Shown here: positions 51,570 to 60,596 of the stretch, in pieces | Layout of the letters: the number at the start of each line of letters is the position of its first letter | Numbering within the stretch: the first letter of the stretch is position 1 | DNA from: Melioribacteraceae bacterium | Lineage (GTDB): Bacteria; Bacteroidota; Ignavibacteria; Ignavibacteriales; Melioribacteraceae | DNA: 64,000 bases | Assembly: GCA_021740785.1 (NCBI GenBank) | Contig: JAIOZI010000013.1 | Coordinates: 26,917 to 90,916 of the forward strand | Direction of reading: 5' to 3' | Notes under the pieces: generated by a model | Database searches by the model: none | What the model was told of the DNA's origin: nothing | The model's input: the letters and a program-made list of their open reading frames with translations, nothing else | Made by a program: the position numbers and the translations under genes

Positions 51570-53741
51570 ATGAAATACGGCTTATTTAGTTTTTCCTGTT
51601 TGAGTAAATTGATTTTTACTATGGTAGTATTGAGCTTTTCTCAATCAATTGCAAGTTCTTACTTTTTCTTCAGTGATACAACTCGAGCCGACTCAACATT
51701 CCCCGGTGAGCTTTCTTTACTCGATTCAACAACAAACACGGATTCAATTTTTACTCCCGATTCTGTACTAACCGCAGATTCACTTGCTGCAGTAGATTCA
51801 CTTTCCGCGGTAGATTCACTTGCTGTAAAAGTTATTCGAGATACTTTGGTTCCGATTTTCCAAATGCCGCTTGATCTTTCAAATCAAAAATCATTCTTAT
51901 TTACAAAAGACGAAATTGATAAAACGGATTACCGGTTTCTCGGAGACATTCTAACCAACATGCCTTTTTCTCATCTGCAGGATCTGGGCTCGTTCGGTCA
52001 GCCTTCCGAGATGATGTTTTACGGTTTGGGATCTGGGAATGTGTCCTATTTATCCGATGGAGTTTTTATAAATAACAGGATGATTAATTCTCTGAACCTT
52101 TTTAATTTCCAAAGTGAGTATATCGATTCGCTTGAATATTTTCCGCTCGCACGCGGATTTATTTACGGCACTTCGAATAACCCGGTTGCAATTAATTTTA
52201 TAACTAGAGATAAACTCGGGATAACGCCGTTTACGAGAATCAGGTTTTATCAAGCGCCTGATGAAGAAGGTTATCTCGATGGAATTTTCAATGCCTATTT
52301 CGGTCGTCGCATCAACGGGTCGTTCGAGTTTACAAATAGTTCAATTGATTCGAGATATTCAAACAGTCAATTTACCGGCTGGAAAGCTTCTGCCCGCGTA
52401 AGATGGATGCCGAACAATTTCGTAAATTTTATCGGGAGCTATTCGTATGTTCGTCAGGAATCATGGCTGTTCGGCGGAGTTGATTACGATACACTTTCTT
52501 TTTTACTTACACCAGGCGAGGTTGAAGAAATTATCTTTGCTCCGCTGGATGCACCCGTTAATTATGAATCCCGCTCCATAAGATATTATAAACACTATTT
52601 TAATCTGAAGTCGCTGTTTAGAATATCCAAGCATTATTATGCAGATATGAATTTTTATTATCATTTTGACTTAAATGAATACCGGCAGAATGAAAAATCC
52701 AACTTCGCTCTTTACCCTAATATCCCGGTGATAATCGATAATAACCGGACAAAAACTTATGGGATGAGTTTAAGACAGTTGTTTTATACAGACGTGTTTA
52801 ACATAGATGTTCATGGCATTTATGAATACGGAAAATATACCGGCGGTGTATTGAATCAATATGATAATACAAATACCTATTCGGTTTCGGGTAAAATGAA
52901 TTTCAATTTGATTGATACGACGATTGTTCCATCGGTATTCGGAAAGTATTTGAATGAAAGGAATAAATCTTATTTTGGAATCGGCGGAGATGTTTTGATT
53001 AATTATTCCGATAACATTTCATTGTACGGAGGACTGTCGCGTTTTGAAAAACCGTTAAGTGTTATTGAATATCAATACGCCTTTTCTCCCCAAAGTTTTT
53101 CGCAGGTAATTCAAACATTTGAAGGGAAAGCATTGTTCAAACTCGGAGCTTTCAGCGGTTCGATCGGATATTTCTTTGTTCAATATGATGATAAACCTGT
53201 CGGCGTTATTGAACATTCCGGGAATGATAAAGTAAATGAGATAAGTTTTTTTACAAAAGGCGATTTTAATATTCACGGAATAAACGGCAGCGTTAACTAT
53301 AAACTCTGGCGATTTCATTTGGAAAATAATTTCTCTTATTATCTAACGGGTGAGCAATACGTTGATAATTCGCTTCCGCAATTCACGTTAAAGTCGGGAC
53401 TTTATTATAAGAGCAAACACTTCAATAATAATTTAGATTTGAAAACCGGGTTGAATTTTAAACTGTTCGGAAGTCAAGATTACCTAACATATGATTTTGA
53501 GAAAAACCTTTCAGCAAGATTTTCATATTCTCCATCCACATTATCTATTAATCAAATTAAAAACTTCACAACCGGTACGGGTTATCAAATTGATTTCTTC
53601 TTAGCCGGGGAAATCCAGGAATCGGCAATTATTTATTTTGTTTTTGAAAACATTTTAGATAACACTTATTATGTAGTTCCTTTTTACCCGGTTCAATCGA
53701 GATCTATTCGTTTAGGCGTTGCGTGGGATTTCCTTGATTAG
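51570..53741 (+). CDS. TonB-dependent receptor-like outer-membrane protein (plug plus barrel)
   Basis: A 723-residue protein from ATG 51570. The upstream TTG 51492 frame lies before the predicted promoter and is rejected. A signal peptide (to about SIASS) precedes an acidic Asp-Ser-rich linker of about 50 residues with tandem A-V-D-S-L units (TADSLAAVDSLSAVDSL), then a plug-like domain (about 110-210: RFLGDILTNMPFSHL, GNVSYLSDGVFINNR) and a barrel rich in alternating aromatic strands to the end (SRSIRLGVAWDF). It lacks the carboxypeptidase-like N-terminal module of SusC, and no SusD gene is adjacent. It may import or secrete a ligand, or act as a porin-like structure. Confidence 0.75.
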   Translation: MKYGLFSFSCLSKLIFTMVVLSFSQSIASSYFFFSDTTRADSTFPGELSLLDSTTNTDSIFTPDSVLTADSLAAVDSLSAVDSLAVKVIRDTLVPIFQMPLDLSNQKSFLFTKDEIDKTDYRFLGDILTNMPFSHLQDLGSFGQPSEMMFYGLGSGNVSYLSDGVFINNRMINSLNLFNFQSEYIDSLEYFPLARGFIYGTSNNPVAINFITRDKLGITPFTRIRFYQAPDEEGYLDGIFNAYFGRRINGSFEFTNSSIDSRYSNSQFTGWKASARVRWMPNNFVNFIGSYSYVRQESWLFGGVDYDTLSFLLTPGEVEEIIFAPLDAPVNYESRSIRYYKHYFNLKSLFRISKHYYADMNFYYHFDLNEYRQNEKSNFALYPNIPVIIDNNRTKTYGMSLRQLFYTDVFNIDVHGIYEYGKYTGGVLNQYDNTNTYSVSGKMNFNLIDTTIVPSVFGKYLNERNKSYFGIGGDVLINYSDNISLYGGLSRFEKPLSVIEYQYAFSPQSFSQVIQTFEGKALFKLGAFSGSIGYFFVQYDDKPVGVIEHSGNDKVNEISFFTKGDFNIHGINGSVNYKLWRFHLENNFSYYLTGEQYVDNSLPQFTLKSGLYYKSKHFNNNLDLKTGLNFKLFGSQDYLTYDFEKNLSARFSYSPSTLSINQIKNFTTGTGYQIDFFLAGEIQESAIIYFVFENILDNTYYVVPFYPVQSRSIRLGVAWDFLD

Positions 53742-53761
53742 TCCAAATTTACCTTTCTGAC

Positions 53762-53790
53762 TTGAATCAATGAACTTTGGATGGTTATAT
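53762..53790 (+). promoter_or_regulatory. Candidate promoter of the second GH13 gene
   Basis: TTGAAT (53762-53767) and TTATAT (53785-53790) are 17 bases apart, a fair match to a vegetative promoter. AAAAGGAG (53823-53830), the ribosome site, lies downstream at a suitable distance to ATG 53835. Prediction by eye only. Confidence 0.35.
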
Positions 53791-53834
53791 TAGGTTCTGA
53801 TTTTAGCACCGAAATATAATTGAAAAGGAGCACC

Positions 53835-56723
53835 ATGCAAATCAAGAAAGCATTACTTTTTTGGATTTTTATATCCACACTTATTTCAGCACAAGTTGTT
53901 GTTACAGTGCCGCAATATTCAACTCAAAATGATTCTATTAAAATAGTCTTTGATGCAACACAAGCCGAGAACGATGCGTTAGTCGGCTATTCCGGGGATC
54001 TTTATACGCATACCGGGGTAACAATACAAATTGGCGATAACCCGCCGCAAACATGGCAGCATGTTATCGGAACATGGGGCGATAATACAGCTCAGCCCAA
54101 ACTTACACGAGTTGCGCCTGATATTTACGAGTTGCTAATCGGTTACCCGAGAGACTTTTATAATGTTACAAATGCAAATGAACAGATACGTCAATTCAGC
54201 TTTGTGTTTAGAAGCGCAAACGGTAATCTGCAGACGGAAGATATTTTCGTGGATCTTTATCTCCCCGGCGTTACGGTTGTTGTTAATGAACCTATTATAA
54301 ATGATGAGTTTGGTGATCCGCTTCGTTCACCGGTTTTTGCTAATCAAGGTGATACCGTTGACATTTCAATATCAACTGCAGAAATAAGTACTGAAACCGA
54401 ATCAATAACTCTTTATAAAAGCGGTATAGAATTGGCAAGCTCTGACGGTAATACATTATATCATCAGTATATTGTAGATGTAAGTGATGAAGGTCCGACT
54501 GAATTTTTAGCTGTAGCCCAGGACACCTCAGGTCTATCCGATTCTCTTAGTTTCTTCATTTTCTCAAACCCGGCGCCAATTTCCGAAATGCCGCCAGCCG
54601 GAGTTATTGAAGGTGTTAACTATCATGACGAAGATGCTTCGAAAACTACTTTAGCTTTGCTTGCACCTTACAAGGAATTTATTTATGTAATTGGTGATTT
54701 TAATGATTGGAAAGTCGATGTAAACTATATGATGAAAAGGTATGAATTCAGCGCAGACTCGGTAGTCTATTGGCTTACAATATATGGTTTAACTGCACAA
54801 GAAGAATATGCTTTCCAATATTTAGTTGATGGGAATTTAAGAATTGCCGATCCTTATACCGACAAAGTGCTTGACCCATGGAATGATCCATGGATACCGA
54901 ATAGTGTTTATCCTAATCTAAAAGATTATCCCGACGGTAAGACAAATGAAATTGTATCCGTACTTCAAACAGGGCAGAATGCTTATACATGGCAGTTGCC
55001 TGACTTTGATCAGCCCGATCAAGAAAAATTGGTTATATACGAACTGCTTATTCGTGATTTTATTTCAACGCATAGCTATCAAACATTGATTGATACAATA
55101 AGTTATTTGAAAACACTCGGTGTAAATACAATCGGACTTATGCCTGCTTCGGAATTTGAGGGCAACAGCAGTTGGGGCTACAACCCTAGTTTCTATTTCG
55201 CACCGGATAAGTATTACGGAACGAAAGATAAGTTGAAAGAATTTATTGATGTATGTCATCAAAACGAAATTGCAGTTGTGCTGGATATGGTTCTCAATCA
55301 TGCATTCGGGCAGAATACAATGGCAAGATTGTATTGGGAAAACGGAAAACCGTCATCTGAAAATTTATGGTTCAATGTAAATTCACCAAATCCTGTTTAT
55401 AGTTGGGGTTCCGACTTTAACCATCTAAGCCGTTTCACAAAAACTTTTTCAAAACGAGTGATGGAATACTGGCTTACCGAATATAAGTTCGACGGTTTCC
55501 GGTTCGACTTTTCGAAAGGTTTTACTAATGTGAGCGGGGACGGCTGGGCATATAATTCACAGCGAATAGCAATATGGAAAGATTATGCGGATTTCATGTG
55601 GTCCATTGATCCTGAAACTTATGTGATCCTTGAACATTTTACCGATAATAACGAAGAGATTGAACTTTCGGATTACGGCTTGATGCTTTGGGGAAATTTG
55701 AATTATAATTATAACGAAGCAACAATGGGCTGGCATGAAGATAATAAATCGGATTTCAGCGGAGTCTCTTATAAAGTTAGAGGCTGGAATGAACCGCATT
55801 TGGTGGGCTATATGGAAAGTCATGATGAAGAGCGTTTGATGTTTAAAAATCTCGAATACGGAAACGGAAGCGGCAGCTATGATATTACCAATTTGAACAC
55901 TGCATTGAACAGAATGAAGTTAGCGGCTGCATTTTTCTTAACTGTGCCGGGACCAAAAATGATTTGGCAGTTCGGTGAACTTGGTTATGATTATTCTATT
56001 AATCATTGTCCGGACGGGACTTTAGATGATGGCTGCCGTGTAAGTGAAAAACCGATCCGCTGGGATTATATGGACTATGTGAACCGGCTGAATTTGTATA
56101 AGACATTCGCTGCATTAATTGATCTGCGGCGCTTTGATGCATTCCATACATCCGATTTTATTATGGGCGTTTCCAACCCGGTTAAACGAATCCGTTTGAA
56201 TCATGAAACAATGAATGTGAATATCCTCGGAAATTTTGATGTTGTAACTCGCACTACTTCAGGTATTTTCCAAAATACCGGCTGGTGGTATGATTATTTC
56301 TCCGGCGATAGTATGATTGTAACAGATGTAAATACTCAGATAGAACTTGCACCGGGTGAATTTCATATTTATACTACCGAAAAACTACCTACTCCCGAGC
56401 CCGGAATATTGGTTAATATTAACGACCGGGAAACAGCCGAAGTAACTACTTATAAACTTGAGCAGAATTATCCTAATCCGTTTAACCCGACAACGCAAAT
56501 AAATTATCAAGTACCGGAAGCTGGTTTTGTTACTTTGAAAATATATAACATGCTGGGGCAGGAAGTTAAAACGCTTGTATCTCAAAACATAAAACCAGGC
56601 ACCTATTCGGTAAGTTGGAACGGAAAAAATAATTACGGCGATCAAGTATCGACAGGAGTATATATATATAGAATAGAAACCCCGAAATTTAATGAAAGCA
56701 GGAAGATGATTTTGCTGAAGTAA
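53835..56723 (+). CDS. Secreted GH13 alpha-amylase-family protein with CBM48-like domain and type IX sorting domain
   Basis: A 962-residue surface enzyme. ATG 53835 is chosen over TTG 53820 because AAAAGGAG stands 4-5 bases before it and the leader MQIKKALLFWIFISTL begins there. After two beta domains (about 20-260), an E-set or CBM48-like domain (FIYVIGDFNDWKVDV, about 270-370) precedes the barrel (about 400-790). Region I LDMVLNHAFG, region II FDGFRFDFSKGF with Asp558, region III VILEHFTDNN with Glu600 and region IV YMESHDEERL with Asp664 are complete. Residues 875-962 are the sorting domain (NYPNPFNPTTQ to KMILLK). It hydrolyses or transfers alpha-glucans outside the cell. Confidence 0.9.
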   Translation: MQIKKALLFWIFISTLISAQVVVTVPQYSTQNDSIKIVFDATQAENDALVGYSGDLYTHTGVTIQIGDNPPQTWQHVIGTWGDNTAQPKLTRVAPDIYELLIGYPRDFYNVTNANEQIRQFSFVFRSANGNLQTEDIFVDLYLPGVTVVVNEPIINDEFGDPLRSPVFANQGDTVDISISTAEISTETESITLYKSGIELASSDGNTLYHQYIVDVSDEGPTEFLAVAQDTSGLSDSLSFFIFSNPAPISEMPPAGVIEGVNYHDEDASKTTLALLAPYKEFIYVIGDFNDWKVDVNYMMKRYEFSADSVVYWLTIYGLTAQEEYAFQYLVDGNLRIADPYTDKVLDPWNDPWIPNSVYPNLKDYPDGKTNEIVSVLQTGQNAYTWQLPDFDQPDQEKLVIYELLIRDFISTHSYQTLIDTISYLKTLGVNTIGLMPASEFEGNSSWGYNPSFYFAPDKYYGTKDKLKEFIDVCHQNEIAVVLDMVLNHAFGQNTMARLYWENGKPSSENLWFNVNSPNPVYSWGSDFNHLSRFTKTFSKRVMEYWLTEYKFDGFRFDFSKGFTNVSGDGWAYNSQRIAIWKDYADFMWSIDPETYVILEHFTDNNEEIELSDYGLMLWGNLNYNYNEATMGWHEDNKSDFSGVSYKVRGWNEPHLVGYMESHDEERLMFKNLEYGNGSGSYDITNLNTALNRMKLAAAFFLTVPGPKMIWQFGELGYDYSINHCPDGTLDDGCRVSEKPIRWDYMDYVNRLNLYKTFAALIDLRRFDAFHTSDFIMGVSNPVKRIRLNHETMNVNILGNFDVVTRTTSGIFQNTGWWYDYFSGDSMIVTDVNTQIELAPGEFHIYTTEKLPTPEPGILVNINDRETAEVTTYKLEQNYPNPFNPTTQINYQVPEAGFVTLKIYNMLGQEVKTLVSQNIKPGTYSVSWNGKNNYGDQVSTGVYIYRIETPKFNESRKMILLK

Positions 56724-56741
56724 AATTAGGAGGTTAGGGCA

Positions 56742-58196
56742 ATGATGAATATTAAAAGTGTTGTTATATTTATTTTACTTTTGGGTACATCATTATTTTC
56801 ACAATGGGAAAGACAAGATCTGCCGGATAATTTCGGTATGGTCTTGTCTGTTGATTTTGCTGATGAGAATAATGGAATAGCCGGGGGATGGTATTTACCT
56901 TCAATGACAGGCAGAATAGTTTACACAACTAACGGGGGAGAGAATTGGTTAAACGCTTCGTACCCCGATTCAACCAGGAGTATCACATCTGTTCATTACA
57001 TATCAAATAAAGTATTATATGCATTCGGAGCTTATGATACAACGCCAAAGAAGAATTACGAATATCATAAACTAACCAAAATTGTTAAAGAACATCCTTT
57101 TATTGGCAGAGAAATGAAATCTATTGGATTAAGCGCCGCCGATTCAACTGGAGGTATGTTTTTAAAATCAAATGATGGCGGGATTTCATGGCACAAAGCA
57201 AATAAGCTGCCTGACGAAATTCACTTTATTACATCATCAACCTTAATTGCGGATAGTACAGTTTATTTAATTGGTAATGCTGCCAACTACGCTGCATTGT
57301 CCGGGATATATAAATATTTAATTCGTAATGAAAGTTGGGAGAAAGTTCTTGAAATTGATACAACAAGTTATTTGCAAAGAATATCGTTTAATAGTTCATT
57401 TGGAGTAGCCTGCGGATGGGCGGCTAATGATAGCAGCGGATTGAATGGAGTAATTTACAAAACAATAGATGAGGGAGAAACATGGAATGTCTCTGAATTC
57501 CCGGATGTAGAGCATTTCAACAATGTTTTTTTAATGAATGATTCAACAGCTTTTGTTGCTGGAGTTTCACAATCGATTCATGGCGTTATCTATAAATCGG
57601 TGGATTACGGAGTCACATGGCAAGAGATGGATAGTGTCCCGAACTCGATATATTTTGATGCAATAGCTTTTGAAGAAAATTCCGGGAAAGGATTGTTGAC
57701 GGCAGTTGATACAGCAGGAGGACAACAAATATGGTTAGTTTATGTTACGTACGATTATGGTGAAACATGGTCGCTGCAAGAATTACCGGAACAGTATCCA
57801 AATTTTATTTTGTATTCAGTTATCATGCCGTTTGAAAATAACTGGTACATAAGCGGCGGTAATTTTGATGAAGGAATAATACTTCATACGGATAACGGTG
57901 GAGTGACTTCTATCAACTCAACGGAATTACCCACTGAGTTTTACCTGTCGGATAATTACCCTAATCCGTTTAATCCAACAACAAACATTGTATATCAAAT
58001 TCCCCAAGAAGGACGAGTAGTAATTAAGTTGTATGATATTCTGGGCGGAGAAATACAAACCCTGGTTAATGAACATAAATCACAAGGGCGATTTGAGTTT
58101 ACCTTTGACGGCAGCCGCCTCTCAAGCGGTGTTTATATATACAGAATTACATCCGGCAAGTTTTCAGCAAGCAAGAAGTTCATCTTGATGAAGTGA
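56742..58196 (+). CDS. Secreted BNR/YCF48-like repeat protein with type IX sorting domain
   Basis: A 484-residue secreted protein. AGGAGG (56728-56733) lies 8 bases before the ATG, and the leader ends near FSQWE. Repeated units of the form TTNGGENWLNA, SNDGGISWHKA, TIDEGETWNVS, SVDYGVTWQEM and TYDYGETWSLQ mark a propeller of the YCF48/BNR type (S/T-x-D-x-G-x-T-W). A sorting domain (about 395-484, NYPNPFNPTTN to KKFILMK) follows. Such proteins are surface or matrix components of unknown ligand. It is transcribed after the GH13 gene with an 18-bp gap, but a functional tie to starch is not shown. Confidence 0.8.
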   Translation: MMNIKSVVIFILLLGTSLFSQWERQDLPDNFGMVLSVDFADENNGIAGGWYLPSMTGRIVYTTNGGENWLNASYPDSTRSITSVHYISNKVLYAFGAYDTTPKKNYEYHKLTKIVKEHPFIGREMKSIGLSAADSTGGMFLKSNDGGISWHKANKLPDEIHFITSSTLIADSTVYLIGNAANYAALSGIYKYLIRNESWEKVLEIDTTSYLQRISFNSSFGVACGWAANDSSGLNGVIYKTIDEGETWNVSEFPDVEHFNNVFLMNDSTAFVAGVSQSIHGVIYKSVDYGVTWQEMDSVPNSIYFDAIAFEENSGKGLLTAVDTAGGQQIWLVYVTYDYGETWSLQELPEQYPNFILYSVIMPFENNWYISGGNFDEGIILHTDNGGVTSINSTELPTEFYLSDNYPNPFNPTTNIVYQIPQEGRVVIKLYDILGGEIQTLVNEHKSQGRFEFTFDGSRLSSGVYIYRITSGKFSASKKFILMK

Positions 58197-59506
58197 AATA
58201 ATAGTATACCGCAAGGACACGAAGACGCTAAGGGGAATTGGTAATGGTTATTGAGTTAGTAAGTTATTGAGGTCGGACGAATTGACTATTGACTATTACC
58301 CGCGCAAAAACTTCTCCGTTCGTTAAAATTTACCAAACGTAACATTTAGTGAAGTTTGGCTACGGGGGACAGGTCAGTTGGTAAAAATTAGCGAATTAGA
58401 GAATTGACGCCAACCTCCGCCAAGGCTTCGGTCGGTAAAAATTGACGAACCTGCCTGCCGCAGGCAGGTTAGCGAATTCTGTTAAAGCAGATTAAAATTA
58501 TGAGTAAGATAAAGATTAAGAAATCAATCTTACTCTTGCTCTTTATCTTATTCTTAATCCCAAAATAACTGAATAACATAATAACTCAATAACTAAATCC
58601 ACCAAAGCACGTAGAGCGAAGGGGGACAAAAACTATTTGCAGATTGACGCCAACCTCCGCCAAGGCTTCTCCCTTCGCTGAAATTTACCAAACGTAACAA
58701 TTGGTGAAGTTTGGCTACAGAGGAAAGGTCGGTTGGTAAAAATTAGCGGATTAGAGAATTGACACCAACCTCTGCCAAGGCTTCGGTCGGTAAAAATTGA
58801 CGAACCTGCCTGCCACAGGCAGGTTTGCGAATTCTGTTAAAGCAGATTAAGATTATGAGTAAGATAAAGATTAAGAAATCAATCTTGCTCTTTATCTTAT
58901 TCTTAATCCCAAAATAACTGAATAACATAATAACTCAATAACTAAATCCACCAAAGCACGTAGAGCGAAGGGGGACAAAAACTATTTGCAGATTGACGCC
59001 AACCTCCGCCAAGGCTTCCCACTTCGTTAAGATTTACCAAACGTAACATTTAGTGAAGTTTGGCTACAGAGGAAAGGTCGGTTGGTAAAAATTAGCGGAT
59101 TAGCGAATTGGCGCATTCGCGGCTTTTTGATTGGTGGATTGGCGAATAAGCGAATTTTCGAATTGCCAGATTAGCGGCTTTGGGATTGGTGGATGGTTTG
59201 ATTTGTGGAGTGAAGGTTGTAAGATTTTTTTTGCTTTTTGCCCTTTACCTTTCACCTTTAACCGTTTACTCTCTATGCTCTCTGCCCTATGCGCTATGCC
59301 TTTCACCCTTGACCATGTACCCTTCACCTTTTACCCTATTACATCTTATTCGCTTAATAACATAACAACCCAATAACTTTATAACCAATCATCAATCATC
59401 ATTCGTCAAACTTTTAGAGAAATTTAGCATAGTACATTGTAGATTAAGTGTCAAAATATTATTTTAGGACGTAAAATATTTTTTAAGAACAATATTGGAA
59501 GTGATG
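58197..59506. repeat. Noncoding repeat-rich region with a ~350-bp tandem duplication
   Basis: A unit beginning CTTCTCCGTT at 58311 recurs at 58666 (period 355) and in part at 59015 (period 349, about 100 bases). Each full unit contains the palindrome AACCTGCCTG-CCR-CAGGCAGGTT (58448-58470; 58803-58825) and a long AAGATAAAGATTAAG stretch facing CTTTATCTTATTCTTAATC as a hairpin. Bases 59225-59340 are degenerate CCTTTCACC/CCTTTACC-type runs. Open frames here (for example 59131-59376, and the - strand at 58743-58928 and 59100-59327) are low-complexity and are not called. Confidence 0.8.
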
Positions 59507-59950
59507 ATGAATAACCTAGCAGCCGAAATGGCAGACCTAACATGCAAACTCGCCAGAACATGCAATGAAAAGGAGAACTACTTTGCATCGATGTTTAATC
59601 TAACTCCCGCTGAGTTTAAGTGTTTAAAACTATTCGAGGATACACAATCACTTTCAATTAAAGAAATTGCCGGAGCCATGAACTTAACTCCCGGTAGAAT
59701 CACACATATACTCACATCTTTGGAAAATAAAAATTTCGTAGAACGTAAAATTGATATGACGGATAAACGAAATATCATCGTTCACCTTACAAATAAAAGC
59801 GGACCGTTTATTAAGAATCTTAATGAAAGCCACATTAAAATTCATAAAGAAATTCTTGAAAACATTGATGAAGATAAAAGAGAGTATGTAATCGGGGCGC
59901 TTGGAGATATTTATGCAGCATTAAAAACCTGGGGAGAAAATAAATTTTAA
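59507..59950 (+). CDS. MarR-family transcriptional regulator
   Basis: A 147-residue winged-helix regulator. LSIKEIAGAMNLTPGRITHILTSLENKNFVER is its DNA-binding helix-turn-helix, KIDMTDKRNIIVHLT the wing. Starts at TTG 59495, ATG 59504 and ATG 59507 are in frame; 59507 has GGAAG about 6 bases upstream and is preferred. AAAATATT-rich palindromic segments at 59455-59482 could be its own operator. MarR proteins usually repress efflux, stress or catabolic genes in response to small ligands; no divergent target lies here because repeats occupy the upstream region. It is convergent with the tonB-like gene. Confidence 0.85.
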   Translation: MNNLAAEMADLTCKLARTCNEKENYFASMFNLTPAEFKCLKLFEDTQSLSIKEIAGAMNLTPGRITHILTSLENKNFVERKIDMTDKRNIIVHLTNKSGPFIKNLNESHIKIHKEILENIDEDKREYVIGALGDIYAALKTWGENKF

Positions 59951-59984
59951 CCCAAAAAATTCATTGGAAAATCTGGGTTTAATT
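59947..59984. terminator. Possible terminator hairpin / short copy of family 3 repeat
   Basis: TTAACCCA and TGGGTTTAA pair around a loop of about 20 bases between the convergent MarR and TonB genes. The bases TTGGAAAATCTGGGTTTAA also match the terminus of the dispersed repeat at 43234-43338, so the hairpin may have been supplied by an internally deleted repeat copy. The T-run is weak. Confidence 0.4.
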
Positions 59985-60596
59985 AAACGAATATTCTTTT
60001 TCAATCCAGTATTCGATTTTATTTCCCTCAATTTTTATCGGTTCCCATTTCGATTTGTAAACAGCATCAAGTACTGAAGTTAAACACCTTTCATTTTGTG
60101 AAGTATTCGTTAGCAGTTTATGATCGCTTACCTTTCCATCCTTATCGATGAGTAGTTTGAGTTTAATAACACCGGAAAATTCATCTTTATTTTCGGGAAT
60201 CACTTCTAAAATTTGTCTGGGAATAAACGGTAAACTAGACATCTCATAAGGTGTTTCATTTACTAATGGATTATCGGAAAACGCCGGCTCTGTTAAAGTA
60301 GATTCTACATCGATATCATCAAGAATAAAATCATCTTCAATAGATTCCGGGATGTATAAATTCGATTCTACCCTTGGGATTTTCAATTTCTCAATCGCTT
60401 CAATTTCTTGTTTAGTATTGGGGATGTCAATCATCGTGATAAACGGTTCAGGATAATTTCGTTTCTGTTCTACACCGGTTTCTAAATTCGGGAAGTAAAT
60501 AAAAAGTATAAGCAGGACTATCAGACTAATGATAATTCCAATCTCAAGATTACGCAGGTAAAAATATTTATTCGTGCGGCATTTCATTTCAGCCAA
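59979..60596 (-). CDS. TonB-like energy transducer protein
   Basis: A 205-residue inner-membrane-anchored protein. One transmembrane segment (about 16-34, LEIGIIISLIVLLILFIYF) follows a short cytoplasmic start. A linker with scattered Glu, Pro and Asp (about 45-130) leads to a C-terminal TonB domain (SGVIKLKLLIDKDGKVSDHK, LTSVLDAVYKSKWEPIK). It transmits proton-motive energy to TonB-dependent receptors. ExbB/ExbD partners are not in the window. Its start overlaps the end of the GWxTD gene by 13 bases, so the two are co-transcribed and probably functionally linked. The linker lacks the long Pro-Lys/Glu repeats of E. coli TonB. Confidence 0.8.
   Translation of the reverse strand: MAEMKCRTNKYFYLRNLEIGIIISLIVLLILFIYFPNLETGVEQKRNYPEPFITMIDIPNTKQEIEAIEKLKIPRVESNLYIPESIEDDFILDDIDVESTLTEPAFSDNPLVNETPYEMSSLPFIPRQILEVIPENKDEFSGVIKLKLLIDKDGKVSDHKLLTNTSQNERCLTSVLDAVYKSKWEPIKIEGNKIEYWIEKEYSFN

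Noticed and set aside
58743..58928. 61-codon frame on the - strand inside the tandem duplication
   Set aside because: It is made of repeat and palindrome sequence, and no equivalent ORF is maintained across both copies.
59131..59376. Short frames on both strands in the CCTTTCACC-type stretch
   Set aside because: They come from degenerate repeats, with Cys/Leu/Pro-rich translations unlike proteins.
58197..59506. CRISPR array considered for the direct repeats
   Set aside because: The repeats are ~350 bp, only 2.3 copies, with no short regularly spaced units and no cas genes nearby.
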